A stretch of 64,000 nt of DNA from PUPG01 sp031323845 (lineage in GTDB: Bacteria > Bacteroidota > Bacteroidia > Bacteroidales > UBA7960): positions 1-64,000 of the forward strand of contig JAVIYP010000004.1 of assembly GCA_031323845.1 (NCBI GenBank). Reading direction: 5' to 3'. Both the position numbers and the translations under genes were made by a program. Positions 43,719-53,824 of this stretch are shown here, in pieces. The notes below the pieces were generated by a model that worked only from the letters and a program-made list of their open reading frames with translations, searched no databases and was not told the DNA's origin. The first letter of the stretch is position 1, and each line of letters opens with the position of its first letter.

Positions 43719-43807
43719 CCCGGCATCTCCAGACAACTGCCGGGCAACAGTACACAAAAGGCATTTATGCAAACACCGGCAAGGAAAAAACAATCCCCGC
43801 CGGTGTT
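43719..43807. other. Two inverted repeats between convergent genes
   Basis: CCCGGCA/TGCCGGG (43719-43725 and 43738-43744) overlaps the kinase end region. AACACCGGC/GCCGGTGTT (43772-43780 and 43799-43807) is a perfect 9-bp stem. Neither has a clear T run, so a terminator role for the convergent kinase and lipoprotein genes is only possible. Confidence 0.4.
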
Positions 43808-43826
43808 CAAATAATCTCGCTTCGGG

Positions 43827-44384
43827 CTATAAGCTTGCTATCATCTTATAACCAAACCTGAGTGCCACAGTGAAGTATAGCTCGTAGAATGTCTCTTCAA
43901 AGTCCACCACATACTTCAGGGAAAAAGTGTGAGGAGGAAATTCTACGAGATCACCCAACAGGTCAGCACCTTCCGGGTTCAGCTCCAATGCGGTAGGGTT
44001 GTCCAAAAGACCCGGCAACGTATGCATGCCAAGCTCTGAAACCAGAATCCAGTTTTCTGCACCGGGCTCTGAAACGTAAATAGTGCCCAGGTTCATTTCG
44101 TAATCCTCCAGTCCTTCCATGTCGTCGAGCCCTTGAATCTCGGTAATCCAAAGCTCAACGGTTTCCAGTTCCATATCCACGATCTGTTCGCTGTAGTCTT
44201 CAATAATACTAGCGTATTCCGCTAAATTAAAATCAGCAGTTTGTTCAAAATTCAACTCTGCATTGCTTATCGGAAACTCCAGCACAAAATCAAACTCTTC
44301 GGTAATTCTGAGCAGGTCTTCATCACAGGAATGAAACAACATCATTCCAAAAAGAGCGGCAGCTAACACACTAACTTTTTTCAT
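43827..44384 (-). CDS. Small acidic lipoprotein of unknown function
   Basis: The 185-residue protein has a lipoprotein signal ending MLFHSC (Cys20). The mature part is strongly acidic (EDYSEQIVDMELETVELWITEIQ, DDMEGLEDYEMN) and ends with strand-like FETFYELYFTVALRFGYKM. No known motif is seen. It is expected to be anchored in a membrane facing the periplasm or surface. It is divergent from the metal ABC transporter operon and shares its 134-bp intergenic region, so coregulation is possible. Confidence 0.75.
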   Translation of the reverse strand: MKKVSVLAAALFGMMLFHSCDEDLLRITEEFDFVLEFPISNAELNFEQTADFNLAEYASIIEDYSEQIVDMELETVELWITEIQGLDDMEGLEDYEMNLGTIYVSEPGAENWILVSELGMHTLPGLLDNPTALELNPEGADLLGDLVEFPPHTFSLKYVVDFEETFYELYFTVALRFGYKMIASL

Positions 44385-44414
44385 AATACTATAAATTAAA
44401 TATTTTTTTCTTTG

Positions 44415-44442
44415 TAAAGGTAATACATTTATTTGATAACAA
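44415..44442 (-). promoter_or_regulatory. Promoter-like boxes of the acidic lipoprotein gene
   Basis: On the minus strand TTG (44440-44442) precedes TACCTTTA (44415-44422) by 17 nt, one mismatch from TAnnTTTG. On the plus strand TAACTTTA (44495-44502) is the matching near-consensus box for the divergent ABC operon. Confidence 0.35.
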
Positions 44443-44518
44443 GCGTTATATGCTTAAAAAAACAAATATGCCCACAAAGTTCGCCATCATGTATTAACTT
44501 TACACAAAAAAAGGCTGA

Positions 44519-45436
44519 ATGCCTTTAAATAATATCAAACCGGCAACACTTTTTTATATGCAACGTACATTCATACTATTTTGTCTCGGCGTTTTGATTC
44601 TTTTTATATCAGGATGCAAGACGGTAACAAAAAACGGCGATACTCCTGTTGTTTCGGTAAGTATTGTGCCGCTTGAGTATTTTATTGACAGGCTCACTGA
44701 CGGAGCCCTGGAAACCAACGTGATGATACCGCCCGGGGCCAGTCATGCCACCTATTCTCCCACGGCTGCACAGCTGCAGCGCCTGTCCGATTCGCAACTG
44801 TACGTACGGATTGGTTATCTCGGGTATGAACAAGCATGGATGGGGCGTTTGAGAGCGATGAACCCGAACATGCGCCTGTTAAATCTTTCAGAGGGAGTCG
44901 CGTTGATTCGCGGAGAGGAAATTGACCATGGCGACCATGTTCACGAAGGCGGCATTGACCCTCACATCTGGATGTCGCCGGCAGTAATGCTCGACCTGCT
45001 TCCAACAATCAAAACCGCACTGGCTGAAACCTATCCCTGGATTTCGGACAGGCTGGACGCCAACTACGAAACCCTGCGAGCCGATGTAGAAGCCATAGAT
45101 GCCGCCCTGACAGAGCTCAGTAACACCTTAAGCCAGAAGCGCTTTATGATCTTTCATCCTGCCTTGACATACCTGGCAAGGGATTACGGCTTCGAACAGA
45201 TTGCCGTTGAAAGAGGAGGCAAAGAACCTTCTCCCGCCTTTTTGCGGTATATCATCAGAGAGGCCAGGGCGCACAACATTCCCGTAATCTTCATACAACA
45301 GGAGTTCGACACGCGCAGCGCACAACTCATCAGCGAGGAAAGCGGCGCAGAACTGGTGCAGATAAACCCGCTTGCCTACGACTGGACAGCAAGCATGCAT
45401 GAACTGATGAACGTTTTTAAAACCTACCTGAAGTGA
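44519..45436 (+). CDS. Zinc/manganese-type ABC transporter substrate-binding lipoprotein
   Basis: The protein has 305 residues and captures a divalent metal for the ABC permease encoded downstream. The lipoprotein signal ends LFISGC; if translation starts at the second in-frame ATG (44558) the signal would be shorter and equally good. Metal ligands of the family (cluster A-I) are visible: His in GASHATYSP, a His-rich loop DHGDHVHEGG with IDPHIW, His in FHPALTYLARDYG, and an Asp near the end (LAYDW). The His-rich loop favours zinc over manganese. Its stop overlaps the GTG start of the ATPase gene (GTGA), so translation is coupled. Confidence 0.9.
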   Translation: MPLNNIKPATLFYMQRTFILFCLGVLILFISGCKTVTKNGDTPVVSVSIVPLEYFIDRLTDGALETNVMIPPGASHATYSPTAAQLQRLSDSQLYVRIGYLGYEQAWMGRLRAMNPNMRLLNLSEGVALIRGEEIDHGDHVHEGGIDPHIWMSPAVMLDLLPTIKTALAETYPWISDRLDANYETLRADVEAIDAALTELSNTLSQKRFMIFHPALTYLARDYGFEQIAVERGGKEPSPAFLRYIIREARAHNIPVIFIQQEFDTRSAQLISEESGAELVQINPLAYDWTASMHELMNVFKTYLK

Positions 45437-46179
45437 GCGAAGCCCTTGTCATAGTAGACAACGTAAGAACAGGCTATCAAGCGGAAACCGTGCTGAAAAA
45501 TGTACACCTTGAAGTATACCCTGAAGACTTTATCGGCATATTGGGTCCGAATGGCGGTGGTAAAACCACGCTGATGAAGGTGATACTGGGCTTGCTGCCT
45601 GTTTTTTCAGGGAAGGTGCATTTCCCGTCTGGAAGACCGGCTACCGGCTATTTGCCGCAGGTGACCCAGATTGACAAATCCTTTCCCATCACGGTAAAAG
45701 AACTGGTAAGTTCGGGATTGAAAGAACACAATCCCTGGTTTCCCCACCCAAAAGCCTCGCAGCGAAAAAGGCTCCTGCGCATGCTTGACGAGGCCGGTCT
45801 TACAGCACTGGCCGGCAAACCCATAAGCGACCTGAGCGGCGGTCAGCTGCAAAAGGCACTGCTTTGCAGGGCACTGATCAACAATCCGAAACTGCTCATC
45901 CTGGACGAACCCAACACACACGTCGACAAGCAATTCGAACAGGAACTTTACAACTGGCTGCACGAGCTGAACAAGGAAATGGCCATACTGCTTGTATCAC
46001 ACGATATCGGCACCATTACACCCCTGGTAAAAACCATTGCCTGTGTAAACGGAACCCTGCATTACCACCCATCCAACCAGCTGACTGAAGAAGTGATGAA
46101 GGTATACAACTGCCCGGTTGACGTCATTGCTCATGGACCAATTCCCCACCGGGTGTTAAAATCGCACGACCATGAGTGA
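45433..46179 (+). CDS. Metal ABC transporter ATP-binding protein
   Basis: The 248-residue ATPase starts at GTG 45433, overlapping the previous stop. It has Walker A GPNGGGKTT, signature LSGGQLQKALLCRAL, Walker B LLILDEPNTHVD and the switch His in LLVSHDIG. Length and sequence fit the Zn/Mn uptake family (ZnuC/MntA-like). It overlaps the permease gene by 8 bp (ATGAGTGA). It drives import through the permease at the inner membrane. Confidence 0.94.
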   Translation: MSEALVIVDNVRTGYQAETVLKNVHLEVYPEDFIGILGPNGGGKTTLMKVILGLLPVFSGKVHFPSGRPATGYLPQVTQIDKSFPITVKELVSSGLKEHNPWFPHPKASQRKRLLRMLDEAGLTALAGKPISDLSGGQLQKALLCRALINNPKLLILDEPNTHVDKQFEQELYNWLHELNKEMAILLVSHDIGTITPLVKTIACVNGTLHYHPSNQLTEEVMKVYNCPVDVIAHGPIPHRVLKSHDHE

Positions 46180-47011
46180 ACTGCTGTCCGTCTTTGAATA
46201 CCGGTTTTTCCAAAATGCCGTCATGGCATCAGTTCTTGTCAGCCTGATCGCAGCTTTTGTGGGCACCTATATCGTTTCGCGGAAAATTGTCTTTATCGGA
46301 GGCGGTATCACACATGCATCCTTCGGAGGCATAGGCATCGCGTACTTTTTGGGCATCAATCCTTTTGCAGGCGCTGCCGTGTTTGCCGTGCTGACAGCCC
46401 TGGGTATCGAATGGATCAGCAAACAGGGAAAGGTAAGAGAAGACAGTGCCATTGCCATTCTTTGGTCGCTCGGTATGGCCATTGGCATAATTTTCGTGTT
46501 TATGACACCGGGCTACGCCCCAAACCTGATGAGCTTCCTCTTTGGCAGCATACTCTCTGTAAGCACAACCGACCTCTATCTGCTGCTGGGCTTTTGTATC
46601 ATACTTGTGATGATCTTTTTTGTCTTCTTCAGGCCCATTCTCTATACAGCCTTCGACCCCGAATTTGCTAAAGTAATGGGCCTTCCAGTGGCCGCATTCC
46701 GGTACATGATGTCCGTGATCATTGCCCTGGCCATCGTCATCAGCATACGGTCAATCGGCATCATACTGGTGCTGAGCGTTTTTACAATACCGCAGATCAC
46801 CGCTATGCTTTTCAGCAGGAACTTTGCACACATCATACCCCTGGCAGCCCTTTGGGGCATTACAGGCTCGCTTGCCGGACTGATGATCGCTTATATCCTG
46901 GATATACCCTCCGGGGCAAGCATCATCTTCTGTCTCAGCCTGCAATTTCTTGTAATTAAAATCATTATGTTATTAAAAAACAATATGCGCACGAGAGAAA
47001 AGAACACATAA
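46172..47011 (+). CDS. Metal ABC transporter permease (ABC-3 family)
   Basis: The 279-residue protein has eight or more helices. The family pattern is clear: FVGTYIVSRKIVFIGGGITHASFGGIG near residues 28-55 and ISIRSIGIILVLSVFTIPQ near 190-210. It completes the three-gene operon (binding protein, ATPase, permease). No metal-responsive regulator is in the window. A composite repeat begins 19 bp after the stop. Confidence 0.93.
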   Translation: MSELLSVFEYRFFQNAVMASVLVSLIAAFVGTYIVSRKIVFIGGGITHASFGGIGIAYFLGINPFAGAAVFAVLTALGIEWISKQGKVREDSAIAILWSLGMAIGIIFVFMTPGYAPNLMSFLFGSILSVSTTDLYLLLGFCIILVMIFFVFFRPILYTAFDPEFAKVMGLPVAAFRYMMSVIIALAIVISIRSIGIILVLSVFTIPQITAMLFSRNFAHIIPLAALWGITGSLAGLMIAYILDIPSGASIIFCLSLQFLVIKIIMLLKNNMRTREKNT

Positions 47012-47029
47012 AACACCCATGTCAAAGGC

Positions 47030-47485
47030 CGGAAAACTATTGTTGAATTGTTGAATTGTTGAATTGTTGAATTGTTTAATCGTTTAATCGTTAATTGGTT
47101 GGTTTTTTATTTGTGAAGGATTAGGAGCTGGAAACTCGAAGGAAGTAAAGAGGCTCGAAGCTGGAAGCTGGAAGCTCGAAGGAAGAAAAGGGACTCGAAG
47201 CTGGAAGCTGGAAGCTCGAAGGAAGAAAGAGAGGTCGGAGGTCAGAAATCAGGTTTTCTTGCTAAAAGCAAAAAGCCAAAGGCCAAAAGCGATCAAAATG
47301 AAAAGTGAAAAATGAAAAATCAACGATTAAACGAATCAACGATTAAACGATTAAACGAATCAACGATTAAACGATTAAACAATAACCTTACATCTGCACA
47401 TCTGCACATCTGTTCAGCATCTTAGACACAAACACAAAACACTGTCAACCAACCACATACGCAAATACAAACACATAAAACCAGT
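47030..47485 (+). repeat. Composite modular intergenic repeat (most complete copy)
   Basis: The modules in order are TTGAATTGTTGAATTG words (47041-47095), GTTGGTTTTTTATTTG, an array of GAAGCTGGAAGCTCGAAG units (47129-47225), GAGAGGTCGGAGGTCAGAAA, AAAAGCCAAAGGCCAAAAGC, GATCAAAATGAAAAGTGAAA, AACGATTAAACGAATCAACG repeats (47319-47380), ACATCTGCACATCTG (47392-47411), and a final ACCAACCACATACGCAAATA-like tail related to the module at 6999. It combines blocks found separately at 6655 and 24781. The 505-bp gap contains no gene. Confidence 0.85.
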
Positions 47486-47516
47486 AATCCACGAAAAAAT
47501 AAAATCATCCCTTCCA

Positions 47517-47786
47517 ATGAAAAAAAACGCGTTGAATTACCTTATTACACTCACAGCATTTTACCTGATCCTGATTTCAACCACCATCATGGCACAGCGA
47601 CCCAGCAGTGTTCCCTATGATAAGGAACCAGTTGGCTTTTTTGACTCCGTTGCCAATATTATTTTCTATATCATCATACCTGCTATTATCATTGTGCTGT
47701 ACATCATCTGGCGAAGAAAAATTCGCAAAGAAAAACTGGAATCAGACATCCGGGAGAGCGAAAAAAATGAGGTTGAAAACAGATAG
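47517..47786 (+). CDS. Small exported membrane protein, 89 aa
   Basis: The product has an N-terminal hydrophobic segment ending STTIMAQR, a likely signal peptide or first helix, followed by PSSVPYDKEPVGFFDSVA. A second helix (NIIFYIIIPAIIIVLYIIW) comes next, with a charged Lys/Glu tail. This two-helix pattern with a basic cytoplasmic tail is frequent in Bacteroidota, but no function is known. It is preceded by a composite repeat and lies 134 bp before the secreted carbohydrate-module gene. Confidence 0.75.
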   Translation: MKKNALNYLITLTAFYLILISTTIMAQRPSSVPYDKEPVGFFDSVANIIFYIIIPAIIIVLYIIWRRKIRKEKLESDIRESEKNEVENR

Positions 47787-47920
47787 GCACAAGCCTTCTA
47801 AACTTTAAGCCCCGTTACGGTGTTACATTTTATTGATAGTGTTCCTTTTATCAATGACTTGTATTCCGTTAACACGCAAACACAAATCAGATTAAATCAT
47901 CATAATAAAAACAGCTATCC

Positions 47921-49972
47921 ATGCAAAGAATGTTACGAACGCTTTTTACGGTAATTTTTTCATTATTTTTCGCAGTAAACTTTTCTGTTGCCCAGATTTA
48001 TGAGCCCGACGGCCTGCGCATGCCGGGCACCTGGAACGACTGGACGAACAACACGGACATGGAGGGGGATTTCACCCTCGTGAAGGTCCCCTACATAACT
48101 CCAAGGTGGGTCACAGGCTTCCTCTATACCGAAGCAGCAACCTCCGAATTATTTAAGTTCGTCAGCACCGGTTTCGGTGATCCCTGGTTTAATCAATGGG
48201 CCGCCAACGAAAATGTACAGCTAAACACCCTGAACGACTTTATTTACGGCTCACCTTCCGACCCAAACAACATCATAACACTGACGAGCGGCAAATACTA
48301 CACCGTTGTTTTTGAAGACAGCGGCTATGATGACACCCGTGCCGTATTTATGGAAACTCCGGCAGAGCCTGTTGATATGATCAGTGTTTCCGTTCCCGGC
48401 GAAGATGTTGGAATAGACGAACCCGTGCAGGTTACGGTTGAGCTGTCTGAGCTTCCTTCGGATGAAGAAGTTTTTTACATCCGGTACACCACATCGGGAT
48501 GGGAGCTTTCGTCCGTTTCAGAACTGAACCTCACCGGAACTTCAGGCACAGCCACCATCCCCGGCCAGCCCGAAGGCAGCATCGTAAACTATTATGCCTT
48601 CAGCTCCATTATGTCCGGGCTGAGTGATGACATTGACCTTTACACACTGAAACTCAACAACAACAACGGCGCCTTCTACAGTTACCAGGTAGAAGGAGTG
48701 TTGCCCTCCTACCCCGTCACCTTCACCTTAACGGACTTGAGTGAAAGCTATACCAACATTCATTTCAAAGGTGAGATGACGAACTGGGACACCACACCCA
48801 TGATACAGGATCCTGATTTTTTCTGGTCGCTGACACTGGAGTTGGACCCTGGAAGCTATGAGTGGGGTGCTGTTGAAGATGATGGCAGCGAGTACGGTTT
48901 ATGGCTCATCGACGGACCAAATCTTGTGGTGACCGTTGATTATGATGGCAACGTAAGCGGTGAAACCTCTTATATCATTCCCGAAACCGGGGCCGGCACA
49001 GACCCTGTTATCGCATGGGCAAATCTTCATCATCCGCCGCAGGGCAGCATTCAGCCTGAAAGCACCTTTATGGTGTATGCCCAGGCCTATATCGAGTCCA
49101 TGACAGGCGAAAACGCCGGACAGGAAGAACTCGAAGACCTCAGCACCTGGATCGGCTACAGCACCTCCGACGCCACAAGCCCGGACGACTTCAGCGACGG
49201 CTGGACATGGATACCCGCAACCCTCGACGCCTACGATCCTGACTTCGGAAACAACAGCCAGTACTCGGTTGATATCGGCAGCGGTATAGCCGAAGAAGGC
49301 ACGTACTACTACGTGAGCCGTTTCCGCCTGGCCGATGATGAATACGTGTACGGCGGCTACTCCCAGCAGGGCGGCGGATTCTGGGACGGCACGGACAATG
49401 TTTCAGGATGGCTGGTAGTGGAGGAGGAAGACCATGAAGTGCTGTTCCCGGTTTCTTTTTCCATCATCGACCTTAGTGAAAGCTATTCCAGCATTCACTT
49501 CAAAGGAGAGATGACAGGATGGGAAACCATTCCGATGAATGAGGATCCTGCATTTTTCTGGTCACTCACCCTGGAAGTCGCACCGGGGACCTATCAGTGG
49601 GGTGTTGTGGAAGATGACGGCAGCCCCGACGGAATATGGCTTATTGAAGGCCCCAACCTTGTGGTGAGCATTGACCAGGAAGGAAATGTCAGCGGAGATG
49701 TGAGTTATACCATAAGTACAACGTCCATATATAATGTGGCCGGCCACCAGGTGCTTGTTTACCCGAACCCAGCATCAGACGTGATCACTGTTGAAGCTGG
49801 CGGTCTGGGTGCAAAAATCATCATCAGGGATCTAAACGGACGGGTGGTGAAGGAAGCCCGGATGCAGGCGACCACAACAAGCCTCAGCGTAGACCACCTG
49901 CCAACGGGAAGCTACTTCCTTGAGATACAGTATGGCAATGAGTCGCACCTTTCGATTATCATTAAAAAATAA
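47921..49972 (+). CDS. Secreted protein with carbohydrate-binding-like repeats and T9SS tail
   Basis: The 683-residue protein has a signal peptide to about residue 24. Its first ~165 residues (YEPDGLRMPGTWNDW ... KYYTVVFEDSGYDDTRAVF) are closely shared with the amylase encoded next. Two internal homologous modules of about 95 residues (about 265-350 and 505-590) carry DLSESY(T/S)(N/S)IHFKGEMT-W and PNLVV words, resembling starch-binding beta-sandwiches (SusE/CBM-type). The C-terminal ~75 residues are a T9SS sorting domain (VLVYPNPASDVITVEA ... GSYFLEIQYG). It has no catalytic motif. It is probably cotranscribed with the amylase gene (33-bp gap), acting as a non-enzymatic glycan-binding partner on the surface. 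Confidence 0.85.
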   Translation: MQRMLRTLFTVIFSLFFAVNFSVAQIYEPDGLRMPGTWNDWTNNTDMEGDFTLVKVPYITPRWVTGFLYTEAATSELFKFVSTGFGDPWFNQWAANENVQLNTLNDFIYGSPSDPNNIITLTSGKYYTVVFEDSGYDDTRAVFMETPAEPVDMISVSVPGEDVGIDEPVQVTVELSELPSDEEVFYIRYTTSGWELSSVSELNLTGTSGTATIPGQPEGSIVNYYAFSSIMSGLSDDIDLYTLKLNNNNGAFYSYQVEGVLPSYPVTFTLTDLSESYTNIHFKGEMTNWDTTPMIQDPDFFWSLTLELDPGSYEWGAVEDDGSEYGLWLIDGPNLVVTVDYDGNVSGETSYIIPETGAGTDPVIAWANLHHPPQGSIQPESTFMVYAQAYIESMTGENAGQEELEDLSTWIGYSTSDATSPDDFSDGWTWIPATLDAYDPDFGNNSQYSVDIGSGIAEEGTYYYVSRFRLADDEYVYGGYSQQGGGFWDGTDNVSGWLVVEEEDHEVLFPVSFSIIDLSESYSSIHFKGEMTGWETIPMNEDPAFFWSLTLEVAPGTYQWGVVEDDGSPDGIWLIEGPNLVVSIDQEGNVSGDVSYTISTTSIYNVAGHQVLVYPNPASDVITVEAGGLGAKIIIRDLNGRVVKEARMQATTTSLSVDHLPTGSYFLEIQYGNESHLSIIIKK

Positions 49973-50005
49973 CTATTGAAGGCAACCTGATAAAAACACT
50001 GACCC

Positions 50006-53000
50006 ATGATCATAATCAATAAGTTTTTCAGCATCAATAAGAAAAGAATAAGGCACATACAGGTTTTGTTTGCCATGCTGATCTTATTCCTGGCGACGCC
50101 GGGGCTGGCTCAAATTTACGAACCCGACGGCCTTCGTATGCCGGGCACATGGAATAACTGGACCAACGAGCAGGGTATGGGAGGTGCCTTCGACCTGCAA
50201 AAAATCCAGACAGGAGCCCCGCGCTGGACAACCACTTTTGAATTCTCAGACAACACCGCTTTCCAGGAATTTAAGTTTGCAAGTACAAGCTTTGGCAACG
50301 TCTGGGGAAATCAATGGGCCGGCATCCAGGATGTGCAGGTAAACACGTTGACCACGTTTATATACGGCACACCCTCCGACCCGGACAATGGCATTACACT
50401 AAGTCCGGGAAAGTGGTACACTGTGGTTTTTGAAGACAGCGGCTATGAGAACACCCGCGCCATATTTATGGAAACATCAGGCGACCCGGTCAACATAACG
50501 GACGTTATCCAGAACCCTGTTTTGGCCGGTGATATGGAGCCTGTGGCTGTCTCAGCCAGCCTCACAGGACCCCCATCACCCGAAGAAAACTTCTTCCTGG
50601 TATATACCATTGACGGATGGGAGCAATGGCATGTTGTGCCAATGACAGTGTCCGGAAATCAACTTTCGGTTGAGCTGCCCGGACAAGCATCCGGCACCGG
50701 GGTGGAATACTACCTGTTCAGCTCGGTGATGGAGGCACCTGCTGAAGCTATTGATCTGATCAGCATCCGCACCAATGACAACAACGGCTCCCTGTATGGT
50801 TTTACCGTTGATCAGGAGATCGATTGTGAAACGCAGTCGGGCCTGATCAGCAGTGTGCCCGCGTTTCCTATGGAAGATGAGCCCGTGACCATTTATTTTA
50901 ATGCTGCTTTTGGGAATGGAGGGCTGTTTAATTTTGAAGGTGATGTTTATGCACACACCGGCGTGATCACCAATCTGTCAACCGGGCTGACCGATTGGAG
51001 GTATGTAATGACGGCCTGGGGTGAAAACACTCCGGAGACAAAAATGCTCAGGCTCGAAGACAACCTTTACAGCCTTAGCATGGACAGCCCGAGAGAGTTT
51101 TACGGCGTGCCTGCATCCGAACAGATTGAAAGGCTGGCCTTCGTTTTTCGGAGCGATGAAGAACATCCCGACGGCTATTACCTTGAGCATAAAAACGCCG
51201 ACGGCTCCGACATCTTTGTAGGTATTTACGAGCTTTCGCTAAATGTAAAAATTACCAGTCCTGACCGACGTGCTCCGCTTGCAAGTCCCAATACGCTTAT
51301 TCCGATTTGTGTGGAAGCCCTTGAAAACGAGGTGCTTAAACTCTACCTGAATGACGAACTGCTGGTGAGCGAAAATACCGGCTCGCTTTCCTACCCCCTC
51401 GTGCTTCAGGGACTTGAGTCGGGCTCGCACTGGATAGTAGCGGTAGCTGAATCAGGCGGCGAAGAAGCGAGGGATTCCGTAAACATTTTTCTCAGGCCAC
51501 CTGTTGAGGTAGTAGCCTTGCCGGAAGGCATGCGTAACGGCATCAATTATGTGGATGACAACACGGTAACCCTCGTGCTGCATGATCCTCCGGGACAGAA
51601 ACAATTCGTTTTTGCCATCGGGGAATACAGCAACTGGTTGCCAACGGAAGACAATTACATGAAGCGAACCCCTGACGGCACCCGCTACTGGGTTACGATC
51701 ACCGGGCTGGAAGCCGGACAGGAATATGCCTTTCAATACCTTATTGATGGTAATCTGAAGCTGGCCGACCCTTATGCCGAAAAGATCCTTGACCCGTGGA
51801 ACGATCCCTGGATTCCGGCAACCACGTATCCCGACCTTAAACCTTATCCCTTTGATAAAACCACAGGCATCGTCAGTGTAATGCATCCCGGCCGCCAGCC
51901 CTATACATGGCAGATACCCGATTTTACTCCTCCGGCATTGAACGAAACCCAGTCCGATCTGTTGATTTACGAACTGTTGATCAGGGATTTTGTTGAAACC
52001 CGAAACATTGCCGATGTACAGGAAAAACTGGGTTATCTGAAAGATCTGGGCGTCAATGCTGTGCAGCTGATGCCCATTATTGAATTTGACGGCAATGAAA
52101 GCTGGGGGTATGCACCTAACTTTTTCTTTGCCACAGACAAATACTACGGTACACGGCAAGCCTACAAAGAGTTCATCGATGCCGCGCATGCAATGGATAT
52201 GGCCGTTATTCTCGACATCGTTCCCAACCATGCCTTCGGACAGAGCCCCATGGTGCTGATGTATTTTGACCCCGATGCGGGAGACCACGGACAACCCCTG
52301 CCCCAAAACCCATGGTTCAACATGCAGGCACCCCACCCGTACAGTGTCGGTTATGACTTTAATCATGAAAGTCCTTACACCCGCGAGTTTTTCAAAGAAG
52401 TGTTCAGTTACTGGCTGACCGAGTTTAAGGTGGACGGCTTCCGTATCGACCTGTCCAAAGGGCTTACTCAAACTTATTCAGGTGATGACATGGGGGCATG
52501 GAGCACTTATGATCAAAGCCGTATTGATATTCTCACCGATTATTATCATCACATAAAAGCAGTGAGTCCCAATGCATATGTGATCCTGGAGCATTTTGCC
52601 GCTAATGATGAGGAAACCGTGCTTGCCAATACCGGTATGCTGCTGTGGAGTGCGATGCATGAACGTTATCAGCAGGTGGCCATGGGATGGGAACAACAGT
52701 CGGACCTTTCATGGGCGTATCATGGAAGCCGCGGATGGAGTTATCCCAACCTGATCGACTATATGGAAAACCACGATGAGGAACGGCTCATGTATAACGC
52801 ACTCACCTACGGAAATGCTTCAAATGCCTATAACCTTAACGATACTGCAACGGCACTGCGCCACATGGAACAAGCCCACGTGCTGTTTCTGGGCATCCCC
52901 GGTCCAAAAATGCTGTGGCAGTTCCAGGAACTTGGCTATGATTACAGCATCTTCTATGGTGGCGACCGTCTCGCTCCAAAGCCTGTACGATGGGATTATG

Positions 53001-53824
53001 CCGACAGTGAAGAGCGGGAGCGTATACACCGCATTATCGGCGGTATGGCCAGGCTTAGAAAAAGTGACGCCTTTCGTTTCGGAAGTTTCAGCCATGACCT
53101 CGGCGGACTCGGCAAACGCATGTGGATCACCCATGCTGACATGGACGTGGTAATTGCTGCGAACATGGGCGTTGACGGGTTTGACATGCAGCCGGGCTTC
53201 ACAAACACAGGTACCTGGCATGACTACTTCAGCGGTGAATCGTTTGAAGTGACCAACCCGGCAAGCCACACACTGCATTTCGGTCCCGGAGATTATCGTG
53301 TTTTTACCTCTGTTCCGCTGCCCAAGCCCTTCCATCAGCTCACCATAGTTACCATTAGCGATGCCACCGATGAGCTCATAGAAGGTGTTACTCTCAGCAT
53401 GACGAATGCCGGCAGGAGAATCACCAACCACCTGGGTACGGCCAGCTATCTCGCACTGCCTCAAACAGTAACCATAACCGCAGAAAAAGAGGGGTGGATA
53501 AGCCAATCGGTTGATGTTGAAGTGGAAAACGATATGGAACTGACCATCCGGATGAAATCAGACGATGACGAAACCGGCCTTGAAGAAACAGCCGGCACAA
53601 TCCCTGTCGTCATTTATCCAAACCCCGCAAACCGCATCATAACCATTGAAAACGGAAGGGGTAAACTGCTTCAGATTTATGGCGTTGACGGACGATTATA
53701 TGTGCAGAAGCACATTGTTCATAACGAACAACAGGTCAATGTGCAAAAACTCAGAAAAGGCGTATATGTAGTGCGGATTCTTGGTGATCATATTCAAGAA
53801 TCAAGACGTTTGATCATTCATTAA
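50006..53824 (+). CDS. Secreted GH13 family alpha-amylase with T9SS tail
   Basis: The 1272-residue protein has a signal peptide (about 1-35), then an N-terminal module shared with the upstream gene, beta-sandwich modules, a CBM48-like domain (about 520-600) and the GH13 barrel (about 640-1010). The catalytic residues are visible: nucleophile Asp815 (DGFRID), acid Glu862 (VILEHF) and stabiliser Asp924 (ENHDEER). The His/Asn motif DIVPNHAFG is present. A small beta domain, a carboxypeptidase-regulatory-like module and a T9SS sorting tail (VVIYPNPANRIITIEN ... GVYVVRIL) end the protein. It should hydrolyse alpha-1,4-glucans outside the cell. Confidence 0.92.
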   Translation: MIIINKFFSINKKRIRHIQVLFAMLILFLATPGLAQIYEPDGLRMPGTWNNWTNEQGMGGAFDLQKIQTGAPRWTTTFEFSDNTAFQEFKFASTSFGNVWGNQWAGIQDVQVNTLTTFIYGTPSDPDNGITLSPGKWYTVVFEDSGYENTRAIFMETSGDPVNITDVIQNPVLAGDMEPVAVSASLTGPPSPEENFFLVYTIDGWEQWHVVPMTVSGNQLSVELPGQASGTGVEYYLFSSVMEAPAEAIDLISIRTNDNNGSLYGFTVDQEIDCETQSGLISSVPAFPMEDEPVTIYFNAAFGNGGLFNFEGDVYAHTGVITNLSTGLTDWRYVMTAWGENTPETKMLRLEDNLYSLSMDSPREFYGVPASEQIERLAFVFRSDEEHPDGYYLEHKNADGSDIFVGIYELSLNVKITSPDRRAPLASPNTLIPICVEALENEVLKLYLNDELLVSENTGSLSYPLVLQGLESGSHWIVAVAESGGEEARDSVNIFLRPPVEVVALPEGMRNGINYVDDNTVTLVLHDPPGQKQFVFAIGEYSNWLPTEDNYMKRTPDGTRYWVTITGLEAGQEYAFQYLIDGNLKLADPYAEKILDPWNDPWIPATTYPDLKPYPFDKTTGIVSVMHPGRQPYTWQIPDFTPPALNETQSDLLIYELLIRDFVETRNIADVQEKLGYLKDLGVNAVQLMPIIEFDGNESWGYAPNFFFATDKYYGTRQAYKEFIDAAHAMDMAVILDIVPNHAFGQSPMVLMYFDPDAGDHGQPLPQNPWFNMQAPHPYSVGYDFNHESPYTREFFKEVFSYWLTEFKVDGFRIDLSKGLTQTYSGDDMGAWSTYDQSRIDILTDYYHHIKAVSPNAYVILEHFAANDEETVLANTGMLLWSAMHERYQQVAMGWEQQSDLSWAYHGSRGWSYPNLIDYMENHDEERLMYNALTYGNASNAYNLNDTATALRHMEQAHVLFLGIPGPKMLWQFQELGYDYSIFYGGDRLAPKPVRWDYADSEERERIHRIIGGMARLRKSDAFRFGSFSHDLGGLGKRMWITHADMDVVIAANMGVDGFDMQPGFTNTGTWHDYFSGESFEVTNPASHTLHFGPGDYRVFTSVPLPKPFHQLTIVTISDATDELIEGVTLSMTNAGRRITNHLGTASYLALPQTVTITAEKEGWISQSVDVEVENDMELTIRMKSDDDETGLEETAGTIPVVIYPNPANRIITIENGRGKLLQIYGVDGRLYVQKHIVHNEQQVNVQKLRKGVYVVRILGDHIQESRRLIIH

